Assembly (NCBI RefSeq): GCF_030272615.1 | Contig: NW_026728909.1 | Span: 1 to 64,000 of the forward strand | Reading direction: 5' to 3' | DNA: 64,000 bases | Source: Cryptomeria japonica | Lineage: Eukaryota > Streptophyta > Pinopsida > Cupressales > Cupressaceae | Shown: positions 1 through 10,884 of the stretch, piece by piece | How the letters are laid out: every line of letters starts with the position of its first letter | Numbering within the stretch: position 1 is the stretch's first letter | Program-made: the position numbers and the translations under genes | The notes under the pieces: generated by a model | Databases searched by the model: none | Seen by the model: the letters and a program-made list of their open reading frames with translations, nothing else | Told to the model about the DNA's origin: nothing

Positions 1-857
1 GCCACTGGCGAAAAGAGATAGGCCTATTGGGTGTGCTTATGCATACGGATATCGAGGGATAGTTGTCCAACGTAAGCTAGGCAAACTAGAGCACTGGAGG
101 AGAGTGTTAGATGATATTGATACGGTCATCTGGAGACCATATATGGAGTGTGAGGTATAGGCAGAGGTTGGGATGGAGATGTCATACATCTATATGTCCC
201 AATTTTTGATAGGGCGGATACCCTTTGTTATTGAGAGATTTTTGCATAGCCGAGTGTTGCGGTAGTATGGTCATCAACAAGGAGCATGCTTGTATGCTTG
301 ACAGAGATAGGATATACCAGAGTGGGGACCCACTATTGATAGTGCAGTGGAAGTTGAAGAGTTATTTCACTTAGCCAACCAGATATGGGACTATGCCTAT
401 GGGGTAGTAGACGCAGGGATGACAAAGAAGTTCACCGCACTGTTTGCAGCACATGTTGTTGCCAGGATATCAGATCCAGCAGAGATGATTCCCGCTTTTG
501 ATGATGATGAGTATGATGAGCAGCCCGAGAGGCTAGGGAGACGGAGAGAAGATGGAGAGGAGCTGGATGTGGGAGGTGGGGATGGTGGAGGGGATGATGG
601 TGGAGATGGTAGAGGATGTGGTCGAGGTTGGCGAGTGAATCGAGGGAGGAGTGGAGATCGGGCTAGGAGAGGAGATCGGGGTGGAGATGGTGGTGACAGA
701 GGGATTCGGTGGAGAGAGCAGTGCGGCGAGCTATGGTGGATAGAGGGAGAGAAGGTTTGGCTATTCGAGCTGGGGGTGAGAAGAGAGTAGGAGAGGTGAT
801 AGCAGTGGTGGGAGGGACTGACGAGTTTAGACGATCGGCTCAGAGGAGGAGGTCTGA
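1..857 (+). pseudogene. 3' portion of plant mobile domain (PMD) pseudogene, copy 1
   Basis: This is the same reading frame as the fuller copy at 53093-54529; only the C-terminal half is inside the window. The first ~160 bases encode the end of the PMD core, including the WRPY segment near 130-143 that is typical of MAIN/MAIL1-like PMD proteins. In-frame stops follow near 158, 263, 299 and 308. The last open stretch (347-790) encodes an acidic then Gly/Asp/Arg-rich tail (repeated GGGDGG and RGDRGG blocks). The similarity to retrotransposon pol on the opposite strand starts at 858. PMD in transposons is an established association; a function for this copy is not supported. Confidence 0.75.
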
Positions 858-1199
858 TGGTACAATGTTTGAAATCCATTTAGCATAGTCTATAGGTCGG
901 ATGAATCTGACGTCTAATAACTTCTTTAGTTCATCTTTGACCATTAATGCCACATGCGAATTCATCTTTCTTAATTTCTGCTTGACTGGCTTAGCTCCTG
1001 GAACAATAGATAAATGATGCATGATCAGGTTCGATTCTATTCCAGGCATATTAGCATAGGACCAAGAAAAATTAATTTTCTTTTCTTTGAAGAATCTGAT
1101 AAACTCTAGTTGTTCTTCTTCTGTTAGTGATTCTACTAGGTGTATGTTCTTAGATGTTCCTTCCGTACCTATGTTTATTAATTGAGTTGCCTCAATCAA
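858..1199 (-). pseudogene. Ty3/gypsy reverse transcriptase, N-terminal fragment (copy 1)
   Basis: The minus-strand translation shows the conserved entry to gypsy RT: FSWSYANMPGIESNLI, then PGAKPVKQKLRKM, a KDELKKLL helix and FIRPIDYAKWISNIVP. The match stops right after SNIVP, where intact elements continue into the palm and the YxDD motif. Everything downstream (RT core, RNase H, integrase) is absent and is replaced by the oppositely oriented PMD pseudogene. The element therefore cannot encode its own RT or integrase. The Tat/Athila-like lineage is my inference from the gag and linker style. Confidence 0.88.
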
Positions 1200-1205
1200 T
1201 ATGGG

Positions 1206-2392
1206 TCACCGCTCTTGATAGTATTCAGGAAGAGTGTCAGGTCTCCCATCCTTAGGTGCCTTTAAAAGGTTTTCGCCCTTAGATGCATCCTTTATTTTGA
1301 CTTTCTTGTGATCTAGTGCTGCCATTGACTGGTTTGCAACATTAGATCCTTTGTTTCTTTCATTTTTGTGATTGAGAGACTTGGCACTCCCCTGATTGCA
1401 AATATTGTTATTTTGTTCCCTTGTAGAGCATGTTTCTGGGTTGACTGTACATAGATACTGGACAAATGGATTCATCATCTGGGAAATTGGGTATATCACA
1501 GTGTTTAGGTTCTTCCCAGTCTATGAGATCAGGAAATACAAGCAATAGAGATTCATTTGGTGGGTTGAGATCGGTTGCAGTAAGTGTCATGATAGAGGTA
1601 TCATTATAGTTATCTGGGATGCTCATTAGGTTAATGATATTGTCAAGTTCTTTAATGGCATCATCTTTGGGTGTAGACTTGTTCGTAGTACCGCTACTCG
1701 TTTTCCTTAGCCTCATAGATATGTCGTGGTCTGAATTCAAGTAATCGAGACTCTACGCCTTGTCCCTTCTGAGAAAGGGGTGTGTGTGAATGGATAGTAC
1801 CTTCCTTGTCATCCTCGGTAATATTTGAACAACTAACCCATTCATAGTCATTAGAATCTATTTAAGAAGTAATGTCCCAAAGTCTTTTAGTGTTGCTGAC
1901 AGGTACGTTGTAGGGTGAGAAAACATCTTTGATAATTGATATCAGTCTTGTAATTTTTTCTGATTCAGAATCAGAGCCTGCTTGTACCCTTTGCACTTGT
2001 TCATACACTATTTCTCCTTGGGGAGTAGTGATATCTTCGAGTGATGACTATGCCTTGTTTTGAATAGGTTCATGTACATGATGCACTTTCTCATAAGATG
2101 CTTCTTCCCTTTGAATGGCTAGTTTTTCTTGTCATTTCTCTTTTTCCTTGTGTTCTCACTCTTTCCTTTTTGTTTCTACTACTTGGTGTAGCACCTCTTG
2201 CCATGAGTTCTCATTATATTTATTCTTTTCTTTCCACTGAGGTTTCTGATACTTATTTTGTTTCTGCCAAGGTGGTATGTTGTGTCCATATCCTAGTCTT
2301 GTTCTATCCCGTGAAAATTGTGAGGGAGATTCTAGCGGTTCTGTAATGCCTTCTTGATGCTTGCCTATAGGTCCTTTGCTATTGTATCCCAT
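1206..2392 (-). pseudogene. Ty3/gypsy protease-RT linker region (copy 1)
   Basis: The minus-strand frames 1206-1499, 1408-1740 and 2156-2392 carry hydrophilic, low-complexity sequence rich in N, K, Q and E, as expected for the spacer between protease and RT in this retroelement group. I see no catalytic motif. Reading is broken by several stops and frame changes, and two frames overlap at 1408-1499. Position alone, between protease at 2521-3222 and RT at 858-1199, is the main support. Confidence 0.6.
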
Positions 2393-2520
2393 CCGTCGTA
2401 TGATCAGGAATCATTAACCATATTGTTGTGTTGGTATGGCCACCTCTAGAGTAGCAGCTCTGACCTCTTCCTCATCCTTGTATAGCCAACTAAGGATGTC
2501 TTTCCCTTATGATTCATTTG

Positions 2521-3222
2521 CTAGTGTGCCCAATTGGATAAATTTTCCATCAAACTTGGTGATGGGTTGTGTTGATTGATGTGTCGATGCAGAAGGTTGT
2601 CCATGAGATTTTGGTGATGTTGGTAATTTTGATAGACACATGGGTTCAAAATAGTATTCTCCCATGCCTTGATCTTTGATTTCAACTTTTGTTTGAAGTC
2701 CATGGATAAAGACTTGATTTTTTCTTGATGATGATCTAATGCTAAGGAAGCTGGAGCTTTCCTATTGTGTGGAACTAGGCTGTCTTGAGCTGTCCCCATA
2801 GCATTGCAATGTTGAAAAGGATTATTATCGGTAGATATGGAGATTTCCTGTCCATTATATGGGAATTTGACACACTGATGGTATGTTGAAGGCACTACTT
2901 GCATTTCATGTATCCAAGGATGACCCAATAGAATATTGTATGTTAAGTCTATGTCTAAGACTTGGCACATAGTGTCCCTTTGTATCAGTCCTACCTAAAT
3001 AGGTAGTATCACTGTTCCTTTAGATGACTTGTCTTCATCATCATAGGCCTTGATGGTGATCTTTTTGTTTGGATCAATAGACTTCTCAAAGAAGCCTAAT
3101 GCACGGATAAGCTTTAAAGCACATATATTGAGACCAACTCCTCCATCTCTTAATACTCTTTTAACTCGATGTTTGTAGACTAAGACTTTGATATGAAGGG
3201 GAGTGTTATGTGGATGACTCAA
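2521..3222 (-). pseudogene. Ty3/gypsy retropepsin-like protease (copy 1)
   Basis: Two minus-strand open stretches cover an aspartic protease. The upstream one (2995-3222) has HIKVLVYKHRVKRVLRDGG followed by VGLNICALKLIRALGF, where DGG stands at the catalytic D-(T/S/G)-G position. The downstream one (2521-2970) contains the C-terminal signature YNILLGHPWIHEMQVVPS. A stop between them and the Arg before the catalytic Asp mark it as degenerate. Gag lies immediately upstream on the same strand and RT downstream, the normal gypsy order. Confidence 0.85.
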
Positions 3223-3252
3223 AGAGACATTATCATGTTGGAAAAGGTGAGT

Positions 3253-5215
3253 TTATGAGGCCCTGTCATATGAGCCACCATGGCTTGGAATTTTATCAAT
3301 GTCCAGATCTTGAGGAATGTTTGTTTCAACCAATGCTTGTTCTAAGATATCCTTATCTTTTGGTGAGAACTTGAGCAACTCGAGTATAGATATTTGAGCA
3401 GGAGTTCTCTGTAGTTGATAAACCAAATCATATTGAGTATTGGGAATAGTGGTGGATGTTGATGTATGCCCTTTCAAGACACATTTTTGAGCTTTGGTTG
3501 TCACATTGATTGATGCATGGTCTTGTTTGTCCTTGATTTTATGACATTTATTTGGTTATCATCTATCAATATGTGATTGATGGTGTTGTTGTACAGGTGA
3601 TTTATACAAGCTCCTCTTGTATCATTTGATGATGGAGCTCCTCCCTTCTTGTAATTTGGAAGAGGATTTTTAAAAGCATCGTGGTCACCGTTTGTTTTGA
3701 GACCATCAACCATTAAATCACCTCTATTGATCATATCCTGAACAATATTCTTAAGCCTCATGAAATCATTTGTGTGATGTCCTTTGTTTCGATGAAAATC
3801 ACAAAAATACGAATCATTCCACCAAGGTGGTTTGACCTGGGGTTCAAAGTTGTTTATGGTCAGTAATGTGATAATTTTGTTCGCCACGAGTTCTCGAAAT
3901 GTCAATTCTAAGGTTTTCCCTAATGGTGTGTAGATGTGTCTATTTGGGAAAGTGTTGGTGTTACCTCTTTGGTTTGTATTATTCCCTCAGTTAGCCTTGT
4001 TTATTGTTGTTGCCTTGGGTATTGTTATTGGTATTTGAAATTGAAGGTCCTTGATTGGTATTTTGTGGATAAGTGTTAGTGCCTTGATTAACACCCTTTT
4101 GATTTTTGTTAGATTGTGGATTACCTCATAAAGCTAATACTGGTTGTTTGGACTTCATATCATTAGCATCAGCTCCTCCATCATTAACAATGTTTTTGTT
4201 TCTTGTCCAAAATCTTGATTTGTCTAAAGTGTTGTTGTTATTTTTATTGTTAAAGGAGTGAGTGTTGGATGAGTTAATTCCTTCCTTAAATAACTTCAAT
4301 GTTCCTTTCTTGATGTAGGCTTCCTCTACTTGGATTCCATTTTCTATCAACTTGGTGAAAGCTGGTATGCATTGGAGCTTGAGTTGATAACACATCTCAC
4401 TATTTAGATTGTCAATAAAGATCTCCATCTTTTCCTTTTCAGGCATGTCTCGAGGATATCTTGAAACCATACGTCTCCAACACTGAAGAAACACCATGAA
4501 TGTTTCATTGCTTTTTTATTTGGTGTTGCATACATCCAACATGGTGATTGCATGCTAAATATTATAGGAGTATTTTGTGATAAATTTGTTTACAAACTCA
4601 TCAAATGATCTGATGGGAAGTGTAAGTTTAGACAACCACTCCATTGTTTTCCCTCCCAAACTTCTTGGGAATAGTCTCATTAAGAATCATCGTGAGAAAA
4701 CTCTAGGCTTATGGTACAAAATTCCCGAACATGATTGCGAGGATCACTTTTACCATCGTATTTGTCGTACTTTCGCATATCTGAATTTGGGGGAAAAGGT
4801 ATCATGTTTAATCTCCTGTCAAAGGAGTAAGGACAGATTTCATCCAAGGAGTATCGCATTGTGGTCCCTTGTTGCATGTTCTACATTTGCCTTTGCAGCA
4901 TTTGGATTTGTTGTGTAAGAGTGACCATGGGTGCATTTGTATGTCGAGGGAAACCTTCCCCCTTTCATTAAGATTATCCTGAGGTCGGCCATGGTTGTGT
5001 TCGGGGGTGTTATTTTGTTCATGCATGATTTATGGGCCATGTGTTTCTTCTTCTATTTTTTGGTCTTGATAGGCATAATTTCTAGACCTTGTTCTAAAAA
5101 TTCTTTCAGCGACATTCCTTAAGTTTTCGGTATTAAAATCTTTAGGAAGTGTAACTCCTTTTCTAGTTAGCATGAGCATATATTTTTCCTCGTTTGCTTC
5201 AATAAGTCTTTCCAT
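3253..5215 (-). pseudogene. Ty3/gypsy gag (copy 1), frame-broken
   Basis: In minus-strand order, 5030-5215 is a helical N-terminus, 4680-4877 carries NMIPFPPNSDMRKYDKYDG and DPRNHVREFC, 4126-4497 carries the gag core (FLQCWRRMVSRYPRDMPEKE, then FIDNLNSEMCYQLKLQC), and 3501-3905 has a CDFHRNKGHHTNDF knuckle-like motif of the C-x2-H-x4-GH type with Phe where the last Cys usually is. 3253-3504 continues toward protease. At least four stops or frameshifts separate these pieces. The order LTR-PBS-gag-protease-RT is kept on the minus strand. Confidence 0.85.
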
Positions 5216-5259
5216 GAGCCTTTGGAATGAGGGGTTTTCTTGACATTCTCGGAGTTTTC

Positions 5260-5481
5260 ATTCCTTAGTCACTTTGCTCAATGATTTGAGAGAAAAGACA
5301 TTGACTTGAGGGATCATGTTAGATAGAGAACAATGGAACATCCCTTGGGAAGTTGAGCTATTCAATATAGCTCCATAACTTGCACCAAGAGTCCCATTGG
5401 TGTGTGGATCTTTTGGAACCTTAATTTTACGTTTCTATACACCACATTTCCTGCACACATTTGTGGCACCCACCATGGGGC
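5260..5481 (+). repeat. Left arm of inverted repeat: LTR 3' end plus PBS (copy 1)
   Basis: This stretch is about 90% identical to the reverse complement of 6699-6924. It holds the last ~200 bases of the gypsy LTR plus a primer-binding-site-like motif TGGCACCCACCATGGGGC at 5464-5481, reading on the plus strand. The 6699-6716 motif reads on the minus strand. The two PBS copies therefore face each other across a ~1.2-kb leader. Confidence 0.9.
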
Positions 5482-5539
5482 CGAACCCCATTAATCTTAT
5501 CATTTTTTTTGTAGGAGCAATATTGCAAGCACGTGGGAA

Positions 5540-5830
5540 AGCTGGTTTAGCACATTGGGACCTTTCTTTAGTGCGTAGAAACATTAGTTAGTGCTTCTAG
5601 TATACTGTTTAGTGAAGACCTCTCCACTAGCACATTTAGACTTTTTGTTAGCACCTGATATTCTGGTTGTATTCTATATCATCATAACGCATTCGACAAA
5701 CATAGTAGAACATTCGGTAACCATCTTAGCGCATAGAAGTCATTTTGTAGCACATTTTCATGTTTTTGTAGTGCATCTGCATGTTTCTGTAGCTCACCTG
5801 TGCAATAGTCTAATGCATAGCTCTAACAAA
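5540..5830 (+). repeat. Degenerate TAGCGCAT-like short repeats (copy 1)
   Basis: About twelve irregularly spaced versions of a (t/g)TAGCGCAT-type word occur here, such as TAGCACATT, TAGTGCGTAG, TAACGCATT and TAGCGCATAG. They share a word and orientation with the larger cluster at 51005-51460. No fixed period is visible. The stretch lies in the leader between the gypsy PBS and gag. Confidence 0.65.
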
Positions 5831-5869
5831 GGAAAACACAAAACTGTAATCGAAGAAAGAAAATTTTAG

Positions 5870-6698
5870 GCTTGTGAAGCCCACCCTCAGAATTTGATTA
5901 TTTTGCTAACTGATTTTGTTCAGGTTCTAACCTTTTTCTGCAGGAGCAATAGGAGTTAGTTTAATTTTTTCTTTTCTTTCTTTCAAAAGTTAGTTAAAAA
6001 GAACTCACCCTCTTTTTTATTGCAAAAGCTTAAAATAAACCTCATAAGTTCTTTGGGATGTTTAAAATGAACTTCATACTTTCCTTTGGTATTTAAAACA
6101 AAACTTCATCTTTTCCTTATTGCATGGGTAAAAAGAACAACAAAGAAAAAAATTTCATTCTTCCAAGTTAGGAAAACACTTCGTTCGGGTTTAAAAAGAA
6201 CAACAAATTTACTTTTCAATCAACAAAGGTAAAAAGAAATTCACCTTCCTTTGGTGCCTAAAAGGATTCATTTTAATTTATTGCAAAAGTAAAAGAAACT
6301 CATCTTTATTTTGTGTAAGGAAAAAGGGAAAGTTCTCACTTATCAACTTTAATTTTGTTGACCAAAATCACGATTTCTTTTGTTGACCAGGATTTCCAAT
6401 TTTTTGATAGAAAATCATTGCTATAAAAGGTTAAAAAGAACACCATACTTTTTGGAGCAAAATCTCCAAATAGAAGTTAGCAAATCATTTCTTTGAAAGG
6501 TTAAAAAGAACACTTGAGTGCCTTGTCTCGAAAGTGGAAAGTATATGCTCTCCCCTTAATTGGGTGACCAAAATGCCAAACCACTCTTTCATGCTTTCTT
6601 CATTTCAAGCAGTTAAATCATTTAGCAAGCCTGTCATCCCGAGTTTCTCTTAGAGTGCCATTTAAATGGTCGGTGAGAAGGGAATGACCTAATTTTGA
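5870..6698. other. Gypsy leader region without coding signal (copy 1)
   Basis: AT-rich leader between the inverted LTR-end segment and the PBS at 6699-6716. It has repeated short phrases of the type aaaagaac and ttaaaaagaac in loose array, and duplicated phrases such as TTTGTTGACCA near 6355 and 6380. I see no ORF or RNA gene. Confidence 0.6.
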
Positions 6699-6716
6699 GC
6701 CCCATGGTGGGTGCCA
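6699..6716 (-). other. Primer binding site of gypsy element (copy 1)
   Basis: On the minus strand the motif TGGCACCCACCATGGGGC begins four bases inside the LTR edge (LTR ends ...CAAACA, then TTTC, then TGG). A TGG start complementary to a tRNA CCA end, directly downstream of an LTR, is the defining position of a PBS. I did not assign the primer tRNA. Confidence 0.8.
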
Positions 6717-6720
6717 GAAA

Positions 6721-8148
6721 TGTTTGTGGGAAATGCAGTGGTGTACAAAAACATAAAATTCAGGTTCCAAAAGATCCACACACCAATGGGACTCTTGGTG
6801 CAAGTTATGAAGCTATATTGAATAGCTCAACTTCCCAAGGGATGTTCCATTGTTCTCTATCTCACAGGATCCCTCAAGTCAATGTCTTTTCTCTCAAATC
6901 ATGGAGCAAAGTGACTTAGGAATAACAACTCAAAGAATGGGTGATGTTTGATTAATTTACCATGATTTCATTCCTAGACATGTATGATATTGAATCTATG
7001 ATGATTTTAAACTAGTATGAATTTTATGTTATGATAAAGATTAGCAATCCTCTCCTAACAATATATACTAGTCTAACATGGATATGCTATGATATTTAAA
7101 ATTACTTCTAAAATGATATTAAGATGATTTTATCAAAGAGAGGCTAAATGCTTAGTAAAATGACTATAGATTACATGCATGAAACTTGGATATCTCAAAA
7201 TGAGAGAATGAGAGCTCTATTTATAGGGAAAATAGGGAAATGGATGGTCAAGATTGGATAATCTTAACAAGGGCCAGGATTGAAAGTTATCAATCCATGT
7301 TTACAATTCTCACCAATGAAATGGTGACAATTGTCAACAAGAGGTTGCTTGAGAGGAGATGAAATAATAATTAAATGCTTGAGAAGACATGATGGTTACC
7401 TTAGGAGCTAAGGGTTAATGTTAGGTTAGGGTTATCCATTGGATAAAGCTTTTACCCAAGCAGTAAACTCTTGTGCAAGGGTTAAAGGGATAACCAAAGT
7501 TAAAGCCATGAATGTTTTATGAGACCCTTGGGCTAGATGAGGGTTGAGTTAGAGAGAAAGTCTCTAGCCATGAAAGAAGGTTGAGTTAACCATTAATGGT
7601 TATGAAGACTTTGAGGGTTAACTTGTTGAGGACATAAAGCCTTTAATAGTTATTGAAGACTTTGAGGGTTTGAGAAGTGACTTCCCTTTTCTTAGGGATG
7701 TGACAATAATTAGGAGATGGATTAGGCTAAATTAGAATTGATTAGAATAATCTAGAAGGGGTTTAGGGAGGCAAGTGGGAGATGTAGGAAAATGGAAGTG
7801 GAGGAAAAAGGAATTTAATTAAAATAAAACTACTTTATTTCAATCAAATAGATGCAACTTGCATAAATACAAGTGAGGGATTTAAATAAATAAATTAGAA
7901 TTATTTATTTGCAAGGATTAATTTAATTAAATGTAAGTTTAATTAAAAGGGGAGAAGGGGGAATTTAATTAAATAAAGTAATTTATTTAATCAAAGGCTA
8001 GAAAAGGCTTAGGTGAACTTAATTAAATAAATTGAGTAATTCATTTAATCAAATAGATGAATATAAAGAATTTAATTAAATAGAAGAATGAGATTAAAAT
8101 AAATATTAAATATTCATTTAGGAAAGTGGTCAGATTTATACGTCTACA
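6721..8148 (-). mobile_element. Ty3/gypsy 5' LTR (copy 1), ~1.43 kb
   Basis: On the minus strand it begins TGTAGACGTATAAATC at 8148 and ends ...CCCACAAACA at 6721, giving the TG...CA termini of an LTR. A PBS follows at once, so this is a 5' LTR. A strong TATA box lies at 7217-7225. The upper border coincides with the point where homology between the 3' flanks of TLP-A and TLP-B stops, which places an insertion there. No matching 3' LTR is in the window; the LTR at 49547-50721 is a different sequence. Confidence 0.85.
7217..7225 (-). promoter_or_regulatory. TATA box of the gypsy LTR (copy 1)
   Basis: TATAAATAG on the minus strand inside a CCCTATAAATAGAGCTC context, about 0.5 kb upstream of the LTR end. 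This is the usual place for the U3/R promoter. Confidence 0.7.
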
Positions 8149-9408
8149 ATAATTACTATCATATCACCAATAATGTGATAAAGGCAATTTGTATGTAATA
8201 TATAGTTACGGAAAAATTTCTCCCATCTTATTATTATAGTTTTAAAATTTTAAATATGTGTATATCCATGCAAATTTATTAGAATCCACTATTATGGATT
8301 GAGTTGATACAATATGTATTGGAAAGTAGATTAGTTTTGTGTTGAGTATATTTATTTATTAATTCTTACTCTATCTTATTAGCACCATATGTCCTTGTCA
8401 CATCAAAGAGTGACATATCTTACTACAAACATAAAATAAATACATAATGAATACATATTTCAAAATTAGAAATATATAACAACTTTCAACTAAAAAATAT
8501 AAAATTAATTTCAAGTAAAATGAAATAATCTTTCCAAATAAAATAACTCATAACATTTAAATAAAAATAAGAACAAGAAAAAAAAAATGTCAAGTAATAT
8601 AATTTTAATTATTGTAAAGTAATTTGGCTCATGGGTTCCTTTCCCTATTGAGGTGGTTGGAGATAGGGTGAAGAACTGATAGTGCTAAGTGCAAAAGTGT
8701 GTGGACTTCTTAAAGGCCTCCATTAATGTAGTGAGTCTAGATCATGTCAACTCGTCCTTTGCATTCACAAACAACCAAAAACCTAATCAAGATATTCCAA
8801 AAGGTAATAATGTGAAAATTGAAACTTAGTTTCTCTAGTATGTTTAGTTTGAATGTAAAGCTGATAAGAGATATTGGATGTAGCTACTATGTAGGATTTT
8901 GTCTAAGTAAGTAAGAGTAGAGATGCATTCTGGCCCTATTTTAGATTTGTTATTTAATTGAAAAATTTTCAATTTTTAATATATATGGAATGCAACACCC
9001 AAAAGTAGCTAGTTTACAAAAAAATCAATTGTGACTCAAAATTTTATTTGATGAATGTAAATAATCTATATTTTAAAATTAAGATTTATAATTCAAAACA
9101 AGTAAATATCTGTATTATTTGAATATATATATATATATTTAATATATTAGAACTTAAAATGTTAAAAAGATAACTGCATATGGATTAGCTTTTCCTCATT
9201 ACCCATTAAAATACCGATGGAATTTTATTTACAATAAACTGTGATACTTGGAAACTGGCATGTATACCTTACACCAACCGATGGCTTATTTACATGACTC
9301 TACCAAATGATAGTTTATGCCACCATATATCAGATACTAAATACACGGGTGATAAGATCATAGCTGATTATTTGGAGGTTATAATGACTATGATGATCCT
9401 ATATATAT
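8149..9408. other. 3' flank of TLP-A (copy 1)
   Basis: AT-rich noncoding sequence downstream of the minus-strand thaumatin-like gene. 8150-8450 matches the reverse complement of 15130-15420, the 3' flank of TLP-B, for example AATGTGATAAAGG and TCTCCCATCTTATTATTATAG. 9290-9400 matches the 3' UTRs of the other TLP copies (ATCAGATACTAAATAC and TATGCCACCATATATC read on plus). A short (TA)n tract lies near 9125-9140. Confidence 0.75.
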
Positions 9409-10202
9409 CTAGGGACAGAATACAATACTATAGTCGGTGGTACCAGAGGGGCAGGTGAAAGTGCTGGAAGAATCGTCCTTAGCATAACTGTATGCCTGTG
9501 GGCACTGGTTCTTGAACATCATCGAGTAGTTTGTGGCGGGGCAGTTCTTGACATAGGAACCTCTGCAGCAATACTGGTCAGTTTGAAAGACAGTACAGGC
9601 ACTATTGCATCCACCATTCACCTTCAATTCAGCAGGGCAAGCAGCATTCACGTCGGCTTTGCATGCAGGGGCAGTGCACTGTCCATTTGTAGGATTGATG
9701 GAGAGAGGAACGTTGAAGCCGTCAACCAGGGAGACATCGTAGAAGTCCTGGTTGCCATCTCCATTTAGGGTGTACTCGACCAGCGTGGTCGGAATGCCCC
9801 CGAGACTTGGCAGCTCAGTTGGCCGTTGCAGTCACCAGTTTGACAGGTTCCTCGGCCGCTCGCATCGAAAGAACAGCCAGTTCGGCCCCAGAATCTTGCC
9901 GCCTTTGTCCCTGCCGGCACATCGACGGTCCATGTCTGACCTTGGTCAAGCTGCTGCCCTCCTCCTGGTAGTCCTGCCGCCCAAACTGTGTACCCGCACT
10001 GGTTTCGTATATCAAACTTAACTGCCCACGCCTCTGCAACAAAACATACACACACAAAAATTATCGTAAGGCCTAGAGAGATGTATATACCATTCAACAA
10101 CCTACAACACGTATTATTTTACCAACACATCTTACGTTGCATATGCAAAGATATGGCCAGTCCAGCCACAAGAACAAGCGCAAGATCTGATACCATGGCC
10201 AT
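9409..10202 (-). pseudogene. TLP-A: thaumatin-like (PR-5) gene, one-base frameshift, copy 1
   Basis: Two exons on the minus strand. Exon 1 (10202-10136, 67 bp) encodes the signal peptide; the intron (10135-10034, 102 bp) has GT...AG ends; exon 2 runs 10033-9409 with stop TAG at 9409-9411. The start ATG is kept because TLP-B and TLP-C share it; a second ATG lies two codons on. The sequence matches TLP-D apart from one missing C in a C-run near 9800 (five C instead of six) and a Tyr for Asn change nearby. The frameshift near codon 100 gives an early stop about 11 codons later and loses roughly half of the 16 cysteines. It is either a true pseudogene or an assembly error. Confidence 0.9.
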
Positions 10203-10267
10203 TATACCGTCTGAATTGAACGATTGAATGAAGATAGATAGATTGGGTATATGAGGAGGGATTATTC

Positions 10268-10276
10268 ATTTATATA
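10268..10276 (-). promoter_or_regulatory. TATA box of TLP-A
   Basis: TATATAAAT on the minus strand, about 66 bases upstream of the start codon. The same word sits at the same distance upstream of TLP-B and TLP-C. The equivalent position for TLP-D lies just beyond the window end. Confidence 0.8.
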
Positions 10277-10450
10277 GAAAAAGATCGCTCCGCCGGTCAT
10301 GAAGGAAGCAACAGAGGAAGGACCCGGCATGAGAAGGCTAGTATCGTACGCATTCCGGTTACAGAATTCAAGCTTGCATTTATAACATGACTTGACTTCA
10401 GGTAAGAGCTGCCCAGTTTCCAACCGTAAGGGTCATCAATATTCAGATAA
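10277..10450 (-). promoter_or_regulatory. TLP-A upstream region related to TLP-B and TLP-C promoters
   Basis: Read on the minus strand it shares phrases with the promoters of TLP-B and TLP-C: CCCAGTTTCC-like start, TGACTTCAGGTAA versus TTACCTGAAGTCA, then a GAATTC step and a TACGA step before the TATA box. The homology fits an inverted duplication that included promoters as well as genes. Confidence 0.6.
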
Positions 10451-10880
10451 TAGCTGTAATATTAAAGACAACCAAGTTTCACAACAAATCAAACCAACAA
10501 AACATAAATAGCCATATGATATGGGAAAAAAGGATGTTGGATTTAGTTTCATTGAACTTTAACTCTAAAGTAGCCAAATAAATATATAAGGACTTCCTAA
10601 AGTTTATTTTTTTATTTATTTTTGTAGCCCCCACCAATATTGTATAATAGACAAATTAGATATGGGACTGAGCATTAAGACTTCTATTTGAAGACCAACC
10701 CTAGATAACACCCTTGGCCCTTCAACTATTAATAAATAATTTAGAGCCAACTACCTTAAGAATAAATATATAACGGGGTGAAGGACTCCCTTGTAAGATA
10801 AAATAGGACAAGAATGAAATATTGAAAAAAGAATTTAATATGATCTAACAAATATATTTTTCAAATTACCAATATAAACC
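10451..10880. other. Intergenic AT-rich sequence between TLP-A and TLP-B
   Basis: No ORF, RNA or clear repeat boundary recognised. Only short A/T runs are visible. Confidence 0.5.
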
Positions 10881-10884
10881 TGTA

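Larger units (their letters stand above)
1..10260. repeat. Copy 1 of a >=10.26-kb near-identical direct duplication
   Basis: Every base from 1 to about 9798 lines up with position +53739, and from there to 10260 with +53740. Differences found by eye are 14 substitutions (near 26, 364, 378, 448, 521, 959, 1274, 1700, 3887, 5250, 5965, 6696, 6902, 9774/9795) and one missing C near 9800. The copy contains the PMD pseudogene end, the gypsy remnant, its LTR and a thaumatin-like gene. It is cut by the window's left edge, so its true left end is unknown. At 10261 the comparison stops only because the partner runs out at the window's right edge. Confidence 0.97.

Noticed and set aside
397-879. A 160-residue Ser/Pro-rich minus-strand frame (and its copy at 54136-54618).
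   Set aside because: It is the reverse strand of the Gly/Asp/Arg-rich PMD tail, and its composition follows from that purine-rich sequence.
3501-3905. A host zinc-finger gene suggested by the CDFH...GHH motif.
   Set aside because: Position between gag core and protease, plus the typical C-x2-H-x4-GH retroelement pattern, makes it gypsy gag.
5591-5869. A 92-residue plus-strand hydrophobic frame rich in His and Val.
   Set aside because: It is generated by the TAGCGCAT-like repeated words and is not conserved as protein.
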